Below, one piece after another: positions 47,670 to 59,879 of a DNA stretch of 64,000 nt (position 1 is the first letter of the stretch; each line of letters begins with the position of its first letter). A model generated the notes under the pieces. The model was not told the origin of the DNA, made no database searches, and saw only the letters and a program-made list of their open reading frames with translations. Source of the DNA: Rotaria macrura (lineage: Eukaryota > Rotifera > Eurotatoria > Philodinida > Philodinidae); the NCBI GenBank assembly GCA_900239685.1, contig OENT01000040.1:62001-126000 (forward strand). The letters run 5' to 3'. Position numbers and translations under genes: made by a program.

Positions 47670-48385
47670 CCAAGTAGAATATCCTTTTCCCAAATTCGAG
47701 TATTTCGTGGCACAAGTCGCCCCCAACACCTTTCCAAGTAGAAAATTGGCTAGCTCTATCTTATGCAAATGTCAAAAGTCGAAAAAAAAGAATCGAATCA
47801 CCAGAAAATCCAATTCAAGATACAACTACAAAAACAGCAAAAGGACAGTCAATTTTCGTACCAGTTGGCATGATTTATTAAGAACATATTTCCAACGCTC
47901 TCATCCAGATTACCCAGTAGATCTCAACTAGCTCTATCGAATCAATGTCTTTTCAGCTCGATTGAATTCTTGTATTCCGTCGAAACCGACCATTTTCTAC
48001 AACGATTTCTAGGTTTTCGTATAAGTTGGTACGATTCACCCAAAATACCTTCCCAAGATTCTCATACTGTTTTCAAATGAATCAGAACGTGAAAGAATGC
48101 TAAAAAGGAGTCCGTTCGATAGAGCTCATCGTTATCTGATGGGAAACCTGCACGAGAGCGTTGAAAAGATGTTCTGGGCAACTCGTGGGAGTTGGTACAA
48201 AAATTGACTGTTTTTCTTTGTATTATTTTGGGTTTTCTGCGGATGCGAAACGTTTTTTTTCGAGTTTTGACACTTGTATCGGATAGAATGTGTCAAGTTC
48301 TACTTGAAAACGCGTTTGAGTGTGAATCCTACTACGAAATGCTTGAATCTGTGACTAGGGTATCCCACGTGTCGTGACTTGACTT
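47670..48385. repeat. Large imperfect inverted repeat (fold-back)
   Basis: The arm at about 47670-47940 matches, in inverse orientation, the arm at about 48114-48385 with roughly 65-70% identity by eye. Good anchors: ACAGTCAATTTTCGTACCAG (47846 region) against TTGGTACAAAAATTGACTGT (48193 region), and AGCTCTATCGAA against TTCGATAGAGCT. The 173-bp spacer carries a further diverged copy of a motif TTTCGTANNAGTTGG...CCTTCCCAAG that also occurs in the left arm. Open frames in the arms are products of the palindrome. Confidence 0.65.
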
Positions 48386-50890
48386 ACCCATCTCTAGGTA
48401 CAACAGATCATTGACAACGATACTATTCGATATGCAAGCGACTAGAGTTGATAGTACGAATATTCAAATGTTTATTGATGGATGTATCAATGCATTCTAG
48501 AAAAAATAATTAGTTATAGTTACATGTTTCTAATTAAATTTTTTCAAATAGTGGAGGATATATGAGTTTTTCTGAGCACTTTCTTAAAGTTTCTTGGGTT
48601 AAATTAAATTCAAAGTGACTAGCATCTTTAATTCACATGTGCTAAATTGAAATCTACTAAGAATAGAAAAAGACTAAACCTAACACAACTGAGCTTTGAT
48701 CAGACGAAACTTTAATTATGGTGACTAGTGTCGACATAGAAAGACATTGGCCACAACATATCAAAGAACTACTCTAGACGATTGAATATTCATTCTAATC
48801 ATTGGTGTACTTTCTTAGTGTTAAGTAAATCGTTGTACTCAAAAATAAAATCATACGGATGTCGGAAACTGATTGTTGTTAATTCTTTTGCGTATGTGTG
48901 AATGATTCAACTGATATAAAAATGTGCTGAGCAATTTAATGATTACATTTGATTGGGCTGTAAGATGTCAATTAATGAATAAAAGGTTCGCAAAATTTCA
49001 TCTTTTGTATCTGATCAAGTGAAACTAATTAAAATAGTCATACATGACGAATTCATCCACTTATTTATTCAATCATTTCTCAATAAGCAAATACCTATTC
49101 AACTTAGTAAGAAAATAAGCATTGAATCATTACCATTTCTTTTCAAAGTTTTCACATGAATATGAATCTGTGAACACAGACAAGTATTTGTTTGTTGAAT
49201 TGGAATATAAAAAAATCTTTTTCAGCTTAACTCGTCTGAGACTGAAATATTGAACTTATGTTATGAATGTAAACTAAAAGCTAATTTATTGTAGAAATTT
49301 CTTTTCTATAATGATATAAAGTTTGAACATTGGAGAAAGTGAAATATATCAAATGCATAACGTTCTACTAGATATGTTAGTTGTAACTAATGATGACGTA
49401 AGATTAACTATTGAGTGGTTTTTATAATGAAACAAAAAGCATTTCTATCAGAGTGGTAAAAATAACTCAAATTAAATATGACTAAATCATGATTTGAAAT
49501 GAATTGAAAGAAGTTATTTATAGTTTCTCACGCAATAATTGGTGTGAGACGAAACGTTTTGGAAATATCGGAGTGTTAAGATATAAAGTGTAGAAGATGT
49601 TATGTAAATCCGCCAATGAAACGGTACCACATCGAGAAGATTAGTGAAATCTGTAATAAACAGCATTCGTAGAGGAAATAACGATAATATTAAGAAACAA
49701 AATATTACTCAAGTGATACATCAATGACAAGAAAGGTAAGGATTTAGCGATAAACACATAAACCTTTCATTTTAAACGTACGTATCCTAAATGTCTGTCC
49801 TGCTGCACATCTTGTAATTTTTTCAAGTATCAAGCAGGATTCTGAGCTAGATAGAGAAAGTTTCTTTTCATTCATGACTTCAATCAATTTTTTAATACAT
49901 TTGAAACGAAATTTTGGCATTGAATACTAGTAAAAATGATACTTCCTCTGAACAAATTATGAAAAAGAAACTCAAAAAAAATAGAACTTCCGAAAGTTGA
50001 CTAAACTTGTATTGACGCAGAAAAGCCGTTAACACACGTTCAGTTAGACTGTTATTTATTTTAATCAATATGTATCTCAATTTACCAATTTAAAAGCATT
50101 AAGCAAGTAGAAAAAAATTCGAAAATATTATCTCTCTATAGTATTTGATCATGTAAAGACTTTAGTAAAAATCTATTTCAGAACTTCGTATATGATAAAA
50201 AATTCTTTGCGATAGATAAACCATCTTTTTGCCGAATAAATTGAGGTAAAATCATACGGAATATTGTTTTTCAGTATCAATATAATTGAGATAGTGTCGA
50301 TCTCTTCTTTGTTCTGAAAACTGCGAGTATCAGAGATTTCAGGTAAATTTAGAACTAAATTCCTGTATTTTAAATTTTCAAAAGCACTAGAGCTTATCAG
50401 AGATTTGATAATTCTATTCTTAACTACCTCATACAGATACAATTGCATTGATTCCTAAACGCTTACATAGAAGACAACGCACGACTCGGATTGAGCTATG
50501 GATCGGTGATCTCGAAAGTTTTCTAGATAGAGAAGTACGTGAAATTAGTTGTTCAATAAGAAGTTTCACAAGATCTAAATCAGAGATTTGTCAAGAAGAA
50601 ATCCTTATTGATTGTAGACGAAACAAGTTGAGCAAAAATAATTTAAATCATCTAGTTAAGATTCGTATATTGATTTTTATCATAACACCACGTATGATAT
50701 TCGAATCTTTACTTGAGTCAAATTTTCTATGAACAAATGCATCAATAATTACAATCCCTTGTTTTTTGCTTTTCTTTGTACAATCATACTTTTGTAATTG
50801 AAACAAAAAGAAACCATTATGATCTACAAAACTGCACAGGACAGAAACATAGTAAAGACACATAACAGAAAAGATGAAAATAAAATAAAT
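48386..50890. other. Gene-free stretch downstream of BRF1
   Basis: AT-rich, no exon chain supported; several 60-95-codon frames near 50170-50730 lie on both strands and lack recognisable domains. Contains the BRF1 3' UTR. Confidence 0.4.
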
Positions 50891-53800
50891 TCATGTAGTT
50901 CTTTCGGTTTCATTGGTGTTTGTGATTGCGGGTGATGACGGTGTTTGTCCTGTTCCATCTTTTTTCATGGTTACTCTCTTTAATACATCATAATTAATTT
51001 TACTTGATATACGTTTATCTTGTGAATGCTTTTCTGCTTCAAGTGCTGAATGAGCAGCAGCAGCCAAACCAGCCGGTGTCAATGAATTGAAACCAGCTAG
51101 TTGATGATGATGATGTGCATTCGTACTATTTATGGATTTGTTTAATTCATTCGTTGCTGCTGCTGCTGCCGCTGCTTTCTTACGTTTACGTCTTTGTGCA
51201 GCTGTGACACTGCTTGAACCAGTTTTCTTTTGTTCAGCAGCTTCTTTATTACGTTGTCGGCGCTTTTCTTCCAAGAACCAATCTTTATTTTCTCGTAACC
51301 ATGATTTTAGTTTAAGTTTCGTTTCGTCACGTGTTAAAATCATTTCATCGATTTCATTATCATCAATACCGGTCAAATCAAGTTCATCATTCGATAAATC
51401 AATGGAAGGATGCCATTCAGGAAGATCAAGTACAACTTGATGATGATGATTCGTATTTGAAGTTGTCGAATTAAGATTATCTTTTGAATAGTTCAATGAT
51501 GCTTTAACGGGCTCTAAATTATTGTTTTAAGTATCAGGTTGTAAGATAAATATTGTTCAATGATCAATTAAATAACATACCTAAACCCATAGATTCTAAT
51601 GATGGACGAAGAGATTTGTATTCATGTTCTTTTGTTTGTTGCTCATTTACATCATCATCGTCATGATCATCATCATCGTCATCATTGTTATCTTTTATTA
51701 ACTTTGCGCTATCATTATTGAGTAATGACAGAATCAGTTGTGTTTGTTGTTCTTCGATGTAATTAGCAGCCCATTTCATATCATTCTCATCGATGGGTGG
51801 TCCTTTTGTGTCAGTTGTTAATGTACTTGCTATAATATCATCATCTTCATCAGTGGACAAATGACGTTTAGAATTTTTATTCGTTAAAACCTTTTGAATT
51901 AATTCATCTTCTTCAGTACAATGAACAGTTTTTTCTAAATCAACATATTTTGAATATCTGAAATAATAACATCAACATGAATATTACAAATTAATAGCAA
52001 TTATACAATATAAAAGAATGTACATACTTGGCTAGTTGGCCACGTGGTTTAGCTAATTTTTCCAATTGTTCATCGATTTGTTTTTGTGTTTCAATTATTT
52101 CACGTTCAATCTGTTCGATATTAAATGATTCTTCATATTGCGCAAGTTTGGTCATACGTTTTGCCTTAGAAAAAGCCGGTGGATCTTGTTCTTCTTCAAG
52201 TTCGATCGTATTAAATTCTTTCATATTTAATTGCGCAGTGGGTGTTGTTTCAAATTCTTGTAAACGTCGTATGATTGTTGCTTTTGATATTTTAACAACA
52301 TCAACAATTTGTTGAATTGTTCGATTGAAATTATTCATACGTGCAGCAAATAGCAATGCCGAACCACAAAGACCCGATGAACGACGACCAATATTAAGCC
52401 AATCACGTTTCATACGTTGAACGATACGTAATGCTGTATTTGAAACAGCATTTGTTCGATCACCAAAATCAAGCTTAGCTGCATAGCGTGGTATGAGAAG
52501 TGATGGATCTGTATGTGGAACATTGATGTGTAATTCACGTGCTAATCGTAGATATATACGCGCCAAAACACTAATATCGGCGTCAACATGATCACAAAAA
52601 TCAAGTAATATGTGTTGAGTACCTTCAGTTCGACAAGTCATATATAAACAAGCAGCGAGTAAATGACTCGATTTATTTCCTCGAGATAATCCATGATGAA
52701 GTGCCATTTTATAAAACTTAATAGAAAAACAAGAATCTCGAATAATACTGATATAGACAAAGACTTTCCAGGCAATAACATCCGCTTATATTTGATTCAC
52801 AAGTTGAATTAACAACTGAAAGTTTTTAGTTGAAAAAATTTAATATTATCTGTCTGAATATGAACTGAACTAAGGAATGTTTCGTATCATTTCCTTTTCC
52901 TAGTGATTCAAGTTTTGAAATTGTTGAAGAAATTAATTTCAAATATAGAGAAAGTTTGAATTCATTTTGATTCTTAACCTCAAGGAATGTCCCACTGGGG
53001 GCGGAGGGGAGGGGGGGGGGTCTTCAGGGATGTGATATCCCCCGAATCATGAAAAATTTTCTTGCACTCTGTTCGAAAGTATTTGAAACCCTTACAAAAA
53101 ATCATCACACTACCTCTCTCCCCCAATGTTGACTACTTCGAGCCACCCCTACGTAGCCTACAGTGAAAAAGTACGAAGATCACACTAGATACACCGAAAG
53201 GCATTGTCGATTGCATTGAAAAAAAACTATAGATATTACTTTTAATTACTATTTCCTTTTTTGAATTTGACTAGTTTTGGTTAAAAAGAAAACAATTTTT
53301 TATTGGTGACGACTACTACGACGTTTACTAAAAACAGCTGGTAATGAACCTTGAAGGGTGAAATAAATTCAAAACAAAATTGATATATTGGAAATAGTTC
53401 TTCGCGGGAGCGATAATGACCAATAATTGAAATTTGAAAGTGTAAAAAAACACATTTTCCATTCATGACGTGTCGATAGACTTTACAAGAATTTTCTAAT
53501 TATTCTACAATAACCTCATTCGACATATTGCTTAGGCCATAGTCATAAACAGTAACACTGAAAGACAACGGTTGCATTCGAAAGAATCAAATAGGAGCAG
53601 ACATTGAAAAACAAATACTCTTGTTTTCGTATTTTTTAAACCTACATTAAACGCTTTATCGACGCACTGCTGATTCATACGCATATTACTTGCAATATCC
53701 ATTATACCTCGACGAGCTTTTTGCAATGTTATTTGTCGTGATTCTCGCATATTAAAGCCCATCATACCACCAGAACTTGTACCTCGAACATCATCATTTG

Positions 53801-53972
53801 ACAGCCATTGTCCCACAACTTGTATGCCACCACCACTTGTTTCAGTTAATTCAGCTCGGTCATCAATAATTGTTTCTTCAATAACTTCACCACATCTCAT
53901 ACATGCACTACCTCGCACTGGATCCGTATCGATCTCTGTTCCACCGCATTTATTACATACTTTACTCGACAT
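50891..53972 (-). CDS. BRF1: TFIIIB subunit BRF1 (TFIIB-related factor)
   Basis: Four exons on the minus strand: 53646-53972, 52028-52716, 51581-51957 and 50891-51513 (2016 nt, 671 aa; phases close; near the 677 aa of the human protein). Residues 6-27 form the zinc ribbon (Cys6, Cys9, Cys24, Cys27). Two cyclin-fold repeats follow to about residue 280, with MKRDWLNIGRRSSGLCGSAL and YMTCRTEGTQHILLDF diagnostic of BRF1 rather than TFIIB. The C-terminal half is acidic and low in complexity (poly-Asp in exon 3) and then has the BRF1 homology block around 508-545 (DELDLTGIDDNEIDEMIL) that binds TBP, plus SSKINYDVLK near the end. BRF1 recruits RNA polymerase III to tRNA-type promoters. Intron 1 (52717-53645) holds G-rich sequence that may be a transposon relic. 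A strong acceptor-like AG lies 22 nt before the ATG. The gene is 245 bp downstream of the GPN3 stop. Confidence 0.95.
52993..53163. mobile_element. Possible hAT-like MITE relic in BRF1 intron 1
   Basis: Left CACTGGGGGCGGAGGGG and right end (other strand) CACTGTAGGCTACGTAGG could be inverted termini around 171 bp; the interior is unusually G-rich at one end and C-rich at the other. No matching 8-bp target duplication was found. Confidence 0.3.
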
Positions 53973-53994
53973 GACTATTCTGTTTGTATGTAAT

Positions 53995-53996
53995 CT
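53995..53996 (-). other. Acceptor-like AG before BRF1 (possible spliced-leader site)
   Basis: TTTTCTTTTATTTCAG precedes ATTACATAC, giving a 22-nt 5' UTR. No upstream donor is evident in the 245-bp spacer. Confidence 0.5.
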
Positions 53997-54217
53997 GAAA
54001 TAAAAGAAAAAATAAAAACAACCAGCTATATAATCAAACGCCTATGAAGTGCATTTGTTTGTGATGGTGCAATTACTTCTGTTCTCTTTCTTTCTGTTTC
54101 AAACCGGGTGACGTCATACATATTTGTTAGCAATGTATCTTTACATCATTTTTTCCGTATTTTTAGTAATATATTACAAGAAACAAGAACCAAAATAAAA
54201 ACAAGTAAATTACATCA

Positions 54218-57131
54218 TTATTCATCAACGTGAAAATCGTCTGCTTGATCATCTTCGATTTCTTTAGGTTCTTTAACTTCAAAATCTTCACCGTATTGTA
54301 TACTTAAGTCGATTTCGTTTAATAGATCTGTTATTGAATCTTCTTTACTCATATCCAATGCATAAAATTTCACCAAACTATAATCATATATTACATTAGC
54401 AATAGCTTTATTCAATTGACTATAGCGACCATGGAACTTATTCGATGATTCACTGTTTGCTAATTGATAGACATCAGGATCCATGAATCTTAGAAATTAA
54501 AAGAAACAGAGAAAAAGAAAGTGAAATTAAATATGATTAGCATTATATACTTTTTCAATCGTTTTTTTTCACGTTTAGATAAAAGATCTACTTTGGATAA
54601 AACATGAATGAACGGTATTTCAAGTTGAATCATTGAAGATAGTGCTGTTAACATGCCGCTTAAGAATTTTGATTGTTCGACAGAAAATTGTGCATCGACA
54701 AGAAATACACCACATACATGAAAATTCCAATTTCTTAATTGATCAACAACACGACGCATCACAGGTACATGAGTATATAATTCCATCTGACCTAACATCC
54801 ATAGAAATCAATAGAATTAAAATAAAAGAAATAATATGTACAGAGATTACCGGGACAATCGAATAGAAAATAATCGTCTTCTTCATCACCTAACTGCTCT
54901 TGGAGCCAATCAAGATTTCGTTCAAAGTATCTATGAATAAAAATAAACAAAATAATAACCAATCGGCGTTAATCAATAAGAATAAATATTTTATTTTATT
55001 TTAGTTTTAACAGTCACCAGTATACATTGGAAAATATCGTTCGATAGAAAAAACGGTTCGCTCGATGAAAATCGCGGTATTCATTGTTTCTAATAAATTT
55101 TTCTTATGGAACCATAGGATTGCAACAAAATTTCAAACTTAAGTGTCCTCATATTTCTCGCAGTTTTTGGAAAAATACGTATGTGTAGAGTTGCAGACAA
55201 ATATCTCTACTCACTCAGAACTCGATTAGCATAGGTACTGGAGATTTGAAAATACGTTTGCACATAATCCACAAAGAACGTAGATATGTAGATAATAGTC
55301 ATGAGCTTACTTTAATAGCTAACACAAAACGAGAATAAGGGAGGATGATAATGGGTGGCATTTACTTTTTCCTGTTGAAGGTTATACATCAGAAAAGAAA
55401 CGGCTTTATGGGTCAGTTGATTTCTCATTATGTACAACTATACTCTAGCTATCTACACTATTAATTTCATTGAAATTCATAAGCTCGAACTAGAATTACG
55501 GGCATATCACATTATGACTGATTAGAGGGCGAAACACTCCTTGTTGCATTGTGTAGAGCATAATTGAGTCATTTTTCAATAAATCCAGATCGAAATTCGA
55601 GAGAAGCATTGTTTGTTGCTGAATATTCTTTTCTCTAAGTTTTACGAAAGAAGCATCTTCCGAAGAGAAATGGTATGCCATACATTATCGTGTTGACAAT
55701 AACGATTCAGATACCTCCAAAAACATCAATCTTGTAGTAATTCGCATGATGTGTAAAGGGAAAAGAGATTGTACACTTCGTTTCAACATCATAGTAAACT
55801 ATCAAGTCTTGATCATGTATTTGATAGAAAGTAGTTCAACATTTTTGTGGAAAACTTTTTCATGTGAAATACTTTGCATAAAAACAGACTAATTATTCTA
55901 GATCTAATAGGATTGAAGAAATCGGAATGTGCTTATCGTTTTGATCTACATGCTAAGTGGATTGTATGCCCTTAGATTTTCAAACCTTCACTATTAATAG
56001 TAGTCGAGATCTAGACGAGGGTACAGTTTTTTCGGCTACTGATGATGTACATTCTGAAAAACAACTTTCGACGAGACAACCTATTCACATCTCGAAGTTG
56101 GTTCTAATTAACATTATAGCTTCATAGTGACTCAATCAATCTGTCGAATGGATTCCTTGTTATGCATCGAGCATATCAAATATCTCGAACTAGGTACATT
56201 TTATGCTCGCTGAAATTTTGAAGATTTTAACACGAATTTCTAGAATAAAATTTGCATGGTTAAAACTTTTTGTTTTCGTCAAAGCATCATTCATGCAACA
56301 CATATCACTATGTTGATATGAGCGTATCTTATGTTATTAACATCAATGAAATCCATTCAATGCATGACAGTTTGAGATTGAATAGTATCAGAAAACTGAA
56401 ACGAGTTTCTTGTTAGTGCATACAATAACCATGTTCATGTTACAAGATATGTACTCTGCATTGTCAACACAAACACATAATTATATATATCAGCGAATCG
56501 AAAAATATCTGTCATGCTATTTTGTATGACAACGTTTGTTTTCTCCATGTAATTTTTCTCTTTCAGACTTAACAATTATAGTTACGAATGTTACTCCATC
56601 AGTTCCGAAAATACATACAAAGGTATTTGTTTACATGTCAACAAGCAAAGGTCTTGTTTTTAATTGAAATAAAATAATTTCCTAAGTACTTAAACGTATT
56701 CTTTAACAGGTGACTTTTCTAACTGCATTACTGATAGACTTGAAAAAAAGTAAAACATGATGACATACTCCATACAAAAGATGAGACCACCATTCGGACC
56801 AAATCGAAGAGCTTGATCATCCATCGCATCATCGATTTCAATCAATTCTCTTATATCTAAATTAAATTTGTTTCTTCTTTCGACTGTTTTTAAAAACTAA
56901 AACAAAAATTGATCTCAATTACCCGCAAAAACTGGATAGTCGAAATGTTCAGCTGCTGGGTCAAGGTTAATCACATTTATTGTTCGCTTAACGACTTCAC
57001 CATGTTTAACCATCGAACTACAATACGTTGATTTCCCTGAACCGGCTGGTCCCTATAAACCTCATTGAAGTCAAATTTTTAGATCGAATTACTTCAAAAC
57101 TCACTAAGACTAATTGTGCATATCGAGGCAT
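54218..57131 (-). CDS. GPN3: GPN-loop GTPase 3
   Basis: Six exons on the minus strand: 57105-57131, 56923-57052, 56769-56856, 54851-54930, 54551-54791 and 54218-54488 (837 nt, 278 aa; phases close; human 284 aa). [18 protein letters not shown] opens the protein with the P-loop at residues 10-18, and [11 protein letters not shown] follows. The family-defining Gly-Pro-Asn loop is GPNGG at 72-76. [14 protein letters not shown] is the switch II region and LSKVDLLSK the guanine-specificity motif. The C-terminus [15 protein letters not shown] matches GPN3 rather than GPN1 or GPN2. With GPN1 it acts in cytoplasmic assembly and nuclear import of RNA polymerase II and also III. The first coding exon has only 27 nt; intron 3 (54931-56768) is 1.84 kb. 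An acceptor-like CTTTTTAAG lies 31 nt before the ATG, and the upstream gene's stop is 371 bp away. Confidence 0.95.
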
Positions 57132-57162
57132 TTATGAAAGGAATCTCTTTTTTTTGGAAAAT

Positions 57163-57164
57163 CT
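57163..57164 (-). other. Acceptor-like AG before GPN3 (possible spliced-leader site)
   Basis: TTCTTTCTTTTTAAG on the minus strand gives a 31-nt 5' UTR. It is a slightly weaker site than those of the two neighbours. Confidence 0.4.
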
Positions 57165-57270
57165 TAAAAAGAAAGAATTATTTTTTTTCAATTTATTAAA
57201 CTATTTTTCTTACGTCTAAAATAAAAAAATTCTATTGACGTAAATATTATAAGAACCACAATATGACTAT

Positions 57271-57332
57271 GTATATATATATATATATATATATTTATAA
57301 ATATTCATATCTATATATATATATATATATAT
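57271..57332. repeat. (AT)n runs in the GPN3 / receptor spacer
   Basis: Two AT runs (57271-57294 and 57312-57332) split by TTTATAAATATTCATATC; they lie between the receptor stop and the GPN3 start. Confidence 0.85.
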
Positions 57333-57502
57333 TAATTTATGTATCAGTGTTATACAAGCGGCAAAGCAATGTCTGACAAGAACTGAGAAGATTATTTTGC
57401 ACGGAAGAAGAAAAAAAGCAAATAAATTTTTATATCTAGCACCACGTTGACAATATTTAAAAGAAAAACAAAAGAATCCCTGAGAAAAAGGAACACGAAT
57501 AT

Positions 57503-59845
57503 CTAACATTGAAAATCTTTCTTCATTAAATTGCCCAATTGATTGCGAACATCTTCGAGTACATCAGCAGGATTTGTATCTATTTCATCTGAATCAATTG
57601 ATTTTATCTCTTTTGTATAATTATTTAATAGTGGTCGATTTGGACTACGAAATGGAGATTTATCTAATTAATTCGGTGAAACAAAGAAATAAAATTAATA
57701 TACACAAACAACTACAATATTAAGAAAATTTACATTGAGTTGCTGTAGGTACAGTTGTCATTGGTTGCTTATTAGGAAGTGTTGGCGGCGGTGGAATAAT
57801 TGGTGGGGCAACAGGCACAGTGAAACTTCTTAAATTTGGTTTTGATGGAACAAGAAGAGATCGGTGGTTATCTGCATTTTCACCATTAATGTTATTATTA
57901 TTATTATTATTCGAAGTCGTTAATTTGTCATAGAGAACAGTTCCTAGGATAGGATTTGATTGATTATGGCTTGAACTACAATGACTATTCGATGGAGAAT
58001 GTTGATAATCCGGTGATGATGGACCTAAATCGAAACAAAACATAAACAATTATCCATAAGCATAGTTATTATTAGAATAGTGTACCCGATCCAATCATGT
58101 GTGACTGATCATTAGGTCGAACAAGATATTGAGCTTTCTGTTGAATTGGTCGAACAGTTACATGCTGTTGTTGAACAATATTTGTATGATTCATAATAAA
58201 TGCAGTGCCCATGGCTAAATCACAATGAAAAGAGAAAATGATCTTCTCACACTAAGATTTTTGTTGTGGTTTACGTAAGTTTTTCATGGGTTTTTTCTGT
58301 GTTTGCGTTTCAAGAGGTCCACCTACGGCAATAGGTCTTGTACGCATACTTGAATTGAATTTCCCATTCATTGTAAAACCGCTTGTATTTCCATCAATGG
58401 AACTTGAACCATCATTTGATGGTACATATGAATGGCGTTGTTGATCTGTACTTAGTTCAATATTATTTGTTAATGGTTGAGTTTCTGGTGTGTGATGGTA
58501 AAGATGATGATGATGATGATGATTGCATCGTTGTAATGTTCCACCGGCAGCTGTTGATGATGTTTCATAATGTCTTTCTGATGTACCAGAATTTCTTATT
58601 GTAGCTGTCGGCGGCGATAAACAATCTGCACCAGCCCACAAGTCATTTGGTTTTATTAATGAAGATGATGCTGTATTACTTGTTGGAGAATATTGTCGTT
58701 GATGACTATGTGTCGGAGAATCATGAGTATGTTTTTTATTCATTGAAAAACATGAACAACAGTTTGTTCTGGAACAAATTATAATACCAGTGAAGAATAT
58801 ACATAAAAATACAATACTGAATGTAACTAGAATGAGAAGCCATGAATTGTTTGATAAACCCAACGATGGCCATCCAAATAAATTTTGATCTAAAGAAAAA
58901 ATCCATTCATAGAACACTTAAACTAATGCGCGATTTGAACCGACGAAAAATTCTGGCTAAATATACAAAATGTCAACTTGAAATAATATTGATCGATTAT
59001 TTCTATTCAATTTTAGAGTGACCTGAAATAATTCAAACACGAACTATATTCATTGGTCGAGATTCTGAACATTCCAGCTTTTGCAAAAGAATCATTAGTT
59101 TCAATTTTTGACTTCTTTTGTATTTCAAGAGTATACATATGGATACGACAACAGATAAAATTTTACTTCAACATTCGAAAATCAACTGCAAAGTCTAAAT
59201 GGTTTTTCTAACGCTGATCGATAGCGTTTCTGATAAATAGAAAACGAGTGCGAAAAGAGAGTGACAAAACAGCCTATTTTCTCTATTGAAATAATCGTTT
59301 ATCTGCTCTAGAAAACTCCATCGATTAAATAAGTGTCATGAATTTATTGACTCTAGTTGGCTTACGCATCATACGTGAGAAATCTCCTACTGAATACAAT
59401 AATCAGTATCAATATTCTTTCACTTCTCTTTACTTTTTTTCAAATACCAAGATTAAACATCACCACTAAAAACTTGGTCAAGTTTAGATACTAACTTTTC
59501 TGAAATAGGCATGTGTTCACATGATGGCTTTAAAATTTGAAACATCAATTACCGATGATCTATTCAATGTCATCGTGTCTTTAGAAAACACTTTCCGTTA
59601 TGAATAACGACTCGTGAAGAGTTCTAGCAACCTATAGCTAGTCGTGTTTTTAGATTTATTGAATGTCCCACGAAATAACGGTAAAGCACTGTAATTCTAT
59701 TATATGAATCTTTCAAATCGCTGCAGTTAAACTTTAGATAAAAGGAACAAAAAGAAAACCGTACTTGTACTTTTGCTTGGTTCTATGTTATTTGTATCAA
59801 TAACTAAAAATGAAAATAGATTCTTGTAGAACTTGGTCAGAAACA

Positions 59846-59879
<34 letters not shown>

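Noticed and set aside
47486..47931. Two overlapping frames on opposite strands
   Set aside because: They lie in and beside the arm of the large inverted repeat and show no domain.
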